Positions 58,780 to 64,000 of a stretch of DNA of 64,000 nt are shown here, piece after piece; position 1 is the stretch's first letter; the number at the start of each line of letters is the position of its first letter. Under the pieces are notes generated by a model. It saw only the letters and a list, made by a program, of their open reading frames with translations, made no database searches and was not told where the DNA came from. The DNA is from Strigamia acuminata (Eukaryota > Arthropoda > Chilopoda > Geophilomorpha > Linotaeniidae): assembly GCA_949358305.1 (NCBI GenBank), contig OX442319.1, positions 9,238,001 through 9,302,000 on the forward strand, read 5' to 3'. The translations under genes were made by a program, and so were the position numbers.

Positions 58780-59400
58780 TTTTATCTGGGATTACTTCGT
58801 TTGGGACACGTTATAAATGGGAAATAACGGACTTTTCCGTGATTTGAGGTGTTTGTGCATAGGCAGGTGTGTGCAGGTAACAAAGGTATAGTTTGAAGCA
58901 TGGCAGGCGTTCATTATTTGCGCACACGTGGCATGGTTGTTGCCTCTTCCTCGCTGCACGACCCTTTCTCTTTTATGAGGGCGAAGGGTGGTTATGAGTC
59001 TCGCTGAATTAGCCGAATTCCGTTCGATATTTTCCGCTTGCCAATCGCGGAAATTGCGCCTAGAAGATGGCACCGTGAGCAGATGGTCACTTCCCCCCAT
59101 TAGAGGATAAAAAACAAAAGTCTTTTGTTACGGTCGCGTGGGCCCAACGAGCTTGGCCAATTATCAGGTGCGCGTCCTTCCGTTATTGGCGTTTGTCGTT
59201 TCGTGTGTTGCCCCAAAGCAGTTCCCGGATGTGTGATTATGTCGCTAAAAGAGGCGCGTGTCTTGAGCGTGAGTTGAACCACTGATTAATAATCAGCGGG
59301 GAGAAGAAGATAATCAAAAATGGCAGCTACAACAAGCACATAGGTAAACATGCCAATGGGTTGGTTTTATAGCAGAATCAAAGCAGGTTTTTGAAATTGG
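58780..59400. other. GC-richer island, no supported gene
   Basis: E-boxes at 58864 and 59165. Confidence 0.35.
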
Positions 59401-59579
59401 AGAGGAAATGTGTCAGTAATTAATTAAGTTTGCGGATTTTTGGTTTTTTTTTATTTTTATTAATTTTTGTTTTTATTTTTATTTTTTTTTTTTATATTTT
59501 TTTTTTATTGTGTAAGTGGTAGTAAAAATTTGAAAGTTTGTGGTTTTGTTAAAGTTTTTAAGATAATTTGTAATTTTTT

Positions 59580-60060
59580 TTTGTTTTTAGTTTTTCGCAG
59601 TAAAATCTGTATAATGTTGTAAAAATGTAAAAAATTTGATTTTTTTGTAAAATTTTTACTTTATTTTGTTGTGTATATTTTTTACACTTGTGGTACTTTT
59701 AGGTTTTTACGGTTAAATCTGTAAAATGTTGTAAAAATGTATAAATTGTGTTGATTTTATGAAAAATTTATTTTTAGTTCTTCACAGAAAAAATGTGTAA
59801 AAATGAGTAAAAATGTGTAAAAATGTGTAAAAATGTTGTAAAAATGTAAAAAATTATGATTTTGGGTAATATTTTAACTTAACTTTGTTCTTTATATTTT
59901 TTGCACTTATAGGACTATTCAATTTTTACAGTAAAATCTGTAAAATGTTGTAAAAACGTAAAAACTGTGATGATTTCATGAAAAATTTAACTTTGTTGTG
60001 TATAAGTTTTTTTTAAAAAAAAAAATTTTGTGCACATTTTTTTACAATTTAAAACTATAA
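59580..60060. repeat. Degenerate array of about 80-100 bp
   Basis: GTAAAATCTGTAAAATGTTG, GTAAAAATG and TTTTGTTGTGTATA blocks recur several times with expansions of GTAAAAAT. Confidence 0.7.
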
Positions 60061-60805
60061 AATATTATAAAAATAAGAAGAAAAAATGTACACATGTTCA
60101 AAATAAAAGCTGCAAAATATTACTAACCCCAATCAAAGCTTTTCCTCAAAATCACTTCCTCATTTACCCATTATCAAGTCATTAAACCTTCAAAAAAAAA
60201 ATTACAAACACTCACAAAATAAACTCAAACTCCACATTTAAAAACTACAAATTTACACTTTTACACTATCCTAAAAAAAAAAATAAAAATCCCTAACTCA
60301 CAAAAAAAAAAAAAAAATCTCAGCAACCAAATTTTATTAATTCAATTTACGTACACTTAATTCATTCACAAAAACAAACCCCAAAAAAAAATAAAACAAA
60401 AACTTATCACCATGTAAAATCAGAAAAACAGTATGCCCATTAAAGTGGGGTCGTCAAACATTAATTGGCAGTCGCGTGCTGTCTATCAGATAGAGAAAAA
60501 CACCGGCCACTTTTCAAATGATAAGAAACTTGTTCACGAAACCTGTAATAATCAGTTGTTGTGATTCGCAAAAACCCCCTCCCGACTCAAATTTATTAAA
60601 ATCTGATCCATCCATCTATCTCCACGAGTGGGGTGTTTCGAATTCAAGCTGTGATGCGTTGTTTGAATTAGCTCTTTACTCGTGGTCCGCGGCCTAAAAT
60701 TCACCACACGAGAGCAAGGGAAAGGGCACCGGGGTCTCCTCTTGATTTACGACCGTAAAATTGCACCACCAAACTAGTGTATCGACAAGAAATCTAACCT
60801 GCACC

Positions 60806-60940
60806 CAGGGCTGGACTGGGAACAAATTTATGGCCGGGAAATCTGGGTGTCCGGGCCACAATTAATGAAGTCGGGACAGGCCACAGCGGCCACGGGCCAC
60901 CGGGAAACTCCCGGTAGCCCGCCGGGCCAGTCCAGCACTG
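60806..60940. mobile_element. 135-bp hAT-type MITE with perfect 8-bp target duplication
   Basis: The ends are CAGGGCTGGACTGGG… and …CCAGTCCAGCACTG, i.e. hAT-style inverted repeats. The octamer CCTGCACC occurs on both sides (60798-60805 and 60941-60948), as expected of hAT insertion. The GC-rich interior is non-coding. Confidence 0.92.
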
Positions 60941-61079
60941 CCTGCACCAGGTGCCAAATCACTCTTGTTTCTAATACCTGGGGACAAAACACTGGAATTT
61001 TGTCTAGTCTTCGATAATTCAACTTTGCGCCGCAAAATTCACAGTTTCATCTGCTCCAACCATCTTATCTCAATCCACA

Positions 61080-62620
61080 ACCATCACCTGCGCATCCGAA
61101 AACCCTAAAACAAATGCACAGCGGGTTTCACGCAACAATTTGCAACAAAATAGAAATTAAGCAACCGAATGGAAATTCGAGTTTTGTACAAAAATTCCGA
61201 GTTTTGAATTCAAATACATGCAGTATTGTGTTTTCTAGATCAAAAATAAATAAAAATACAATTAAAATACATCAAAATAGTGATACTTTTCATTTATTTA
61301 TTTATTTATTTATTCTCTTCCCCAATACAACACGTTCCACAGACTTCCGCCCGACTTGAAAAATTCAAATCAACAAATAAGCCTAACGCAAACAACCTCC
61401 CGAAGAGTTACATAAAACAAATTTCAATTCATCATCAGTCATCACACTGGGTCCCGAGAACGCGGAGATCATATTTTAACATATATTTATAATCAAAAGG
61501 TGAAATGCTTCGTTAAAACTAACATTTATCTTGTTTCACCGCTGCGCATTAACAGCCGGTTAGGCCTATTTATTTTTCGTGTGTACATCTGTGGATTTAT
61601 TGTTCTGGGTGGTTTTGGTAATGTGTTTGGGATTAATAGAGTGGCCTTGTTAGTTGGGATCACAGCAACTCGGGGTAATTGAGGGGTGTGACTCGTGTCG
61701 GTGAAATATTGAAGCTAAAAGGCGTCGGTTAGACGCCGGAACTTGGAGCATCTGCATCGCAATCACGGCATTCATCTGCACCGAGCATCTGCCTGCACGT
61801 GCAAAGATTGTGCACGCGTCACCTGTCTCGTTTTATGAGCTTTTAACTGCAGAAACTCAGCTTGATACAACAACGGGTCAACATCACACAAGATTAATGA
61901 TCCCTAATCAAATAAAAACCAAAAAAAATATAATTTTATCACAAAAAAACGTCAACAAAACCAGTTTCCGCCACAAATTCCATTAGCGCGCGGGTTCCCC
62001 ATTCAAATATCGAATATCCAACGTCCCAGAACCCACTAAACCCCGATTAATTTTTTTCCAAACCCTAAAACATCTAAAATTTCAAACGTAACGGCGACCA
62101 GCACGGGTTATTCGCCCGCTTTGATCCGCGAATGGGCGTTGATGTTCTTCCGTCGAAAAAAGGAACGTGAAATCCGAGTCCCGCTGCACGTGCATCTCAG
62201 TCGTGGGAGCTGCCACTGACCGATAATGGATGCTGCACTGCCTTTGTGCATCGATTTGTGCGACAGGTCTCCCCTGAACTCTATGACCATGTTGGAATTC
62301 TTTTTTCCATCACCAACCACCCTACATTTCCTCTTTTTTTTATTAAAATGCACGTGAGGAACGCTGAAGTGAGCTTTGGAATCCACCCATGGGCTTAAGT
62401 GACTACCTTAGTTAAAAGGTCGAAGGTGTGGGGGTAGGTGGGGTCGCGAACGAGACGAAAACTCAAAAAAAAAAAATGTTTGCATTCGAGTTTGTGCAAA
62501 TTTATCCCGAAAACGCATTTGAGCCGCACTGTTGATGCCGAGACGCGTTTTGTTGATGAGTCAGCACTGGAATTTCCAGTATAAGTATTTTTTTTTTTTA
62601 TTTTCTTCCTCACCTGGATG
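61080..62620. other. Intergenic DNA with GC-richer segments, no supported gene
   Basis: E-boxes at 61085, 61820 and 62611. A TTTA run lies at 61,290-61,315. No coding features are supported. Confidence 0.4.
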
Positions 62621-63224
62621 TTTGAGCTTAACTCATTTGCATATTGGGTATTGAAAATGTTGACCCTTGGCTACCGCACGCAAAACGATGAACTCGTGTT
62701 GCATTTCAATCATCAGTGTTCCCATTGGGAGTCAAAGGGTTGCGAGGGAAGAGCAATCAACGTGGCCAGCACCCCGTGCAAATTGAGCCAGGAATTTCAC
62801 TTGCGTCGCCGGGCTATTCAAATTGCGTAGTTGAGACGTAAAAGGGGATCGTTTTTGGGTTTTTTTTTATTTTATTTTTATTCTTCTTCTTCTTTTGGAG
62901 CGTCTCACCTTATTACTCATCTTCTTAAAGAGGTGTCTGGAATCTTCTCACCCTCTTTTTGAAAGGAGGATGTATGAAAAAAAAATGGTGGAAGAAATCG
63001 AGGGGAATTAAAAGCATGTGAGACGTGAGAGGACGCTTCCGTCAGTGGATTGAAACACTCACCTTTGCGTGACCTCGATAAACTGCTGTCTTCCGGTGGG
63101 TCTTTCACTTTTTGTTGGACTTTGAGGTTTGGTTTTTGGAGGGTTTGGGGGTTTTTTTGGGAATAAAATGTTGTGTTTTTAAGTTGGGTGGATTTTAGGA
63201 TTTTGGTTGTGGTTTTGGGCATAT

Positions 63225-64000
63225 TTTTCACTTTTGGGTGTGATTTTGTGCGTGTTTTACACTTTTACACGTGGTTTTGCGCAATTTTTTACACTTTGAT
63301 GTGATTTTGTTTATATTTTACACTTTTACATGTGATTTTGTGCAAATTTTTAGACTTTGATGTGATTTTGTTTATATTTTACACTTTTACATGTAATTTT
63401 GTGCAATTTTTTAGACTTTCACATGTGACTTTGTGCACATTTTACACTTTTATGTGTGATTTTGTTAATATTTTACACTTTTACATGTGATTTTGTTTAT
63501 ATTTTAGACTTTGATGTAATTTTGTTTATATTTTAGACTTTGATGTAATTTTGTTTATATTTTACACTTTTACACGTAATTTTGTGCAATTTTTTAGACT
63601 TTCACATGTGAATTTGTGCACATTTTACACTTTTATGTGTGATTTTGTTAATATTTTACACTTTTACATGTGATTTTGTTTATATTTTACACTTTTACAT
63701 GCAATTTTGTGCAATTTTTACACTGTCAGATGTGATTTTGGGAACATTTTACACTTTTACAGGTGATTTTGTGCAATTTTTACACTTTTATATGTGATTT
63801 TGTGCAATTTTTATACTTTCACATGTGATTTTGTCCACATTTTACGCTTTCACTTGTGATTTTGTGCACATTTTACACTTTTACATGTGATTTTATGCAC
63901 ATTTAACACTAATACATGTGATTTTGAGCCCATTGTATACTTTTACGTGTGATTTTGTGCTGGATTGGATATTTTATAATATATTTTTAAATCTTCAATT
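63225..64000. repeat. 31-33-bp tandem array reaching the window edge
   Basis: About 22 diverged units, core ACTTTTACATGTGATTTTGT, with the half-palindrome ACATGT in most copies. It decays over the last bases. Confidence 0.92.

Overview
The window is nuclear DNA of an AT-rich animal genome, almost certainly an insect. It holds spliced GT-AG genes, insect-type housekeeping genes, a Snail-family gene that keeps an N-terminal SNAG peptide, a Ty3/gypsy element and several MITEs. A beetle or another non-dipteran holometabolan would fit, but the order cannot be fixed from the sequence alone.

Layout. 1-7663, minus strand: a Ty3/gypsy LTR retrotransposon cut by the left window edge. It has a 959-bp LTR (inferred outer end), a tRNA-Pro primer site, a 1007-codon gag, an A AAA AAC slippery site and a pol frame open for 1,191 codons. 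7698-11078, plus: 3' exons of an unrecognised acidic, Ser-rich protein. 11079-15916: intergenic, with three MITE-like inverted-repeat elements. 15917-21659, minus: USP3, complete in 12 exons. 22804-24506, plus: KXD1, 4 exons. 24981-29021, plus: AMDHD2, 7 exons. 29100-45491: gene-poor DNA. 45492-47322, plus: a two-exon Snail/Escargot-family repressor. 47323-64000: gene-poor DNA.

The genes do unrelated jobs: deubiquitination of histones (USP3), lysosome positioning through BORC (KXD1), amino-sugar catabolism (AMDHD2) and developmental repression (Snail family). They do not form a functional cluster. USP3 and KXD1 are head to head about 1.1 kb apart, and KXD1 and AMDHD2 are tandem about 0.5 kb apart.

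The most unusual property is non-coding. About thirty local tandem arrays, each with its own unit, lie in introns and intergenic DNA. Unit lengths cluster at 20-23 and 28-32 bp, close to two and three helical turns. Many arrays have a G+T-rich flank on the left and an A+C-rich flank on the right. In the gene-poor half these modules alternate with GC-richer islands that carry most of about 48 exact CAGGTG/CACCTG E-boxes around the Snail-family gene. The result is a repeating island / keto flank / array / amino flank / island pattern for which I know no described explanation. Counts were made by eye.
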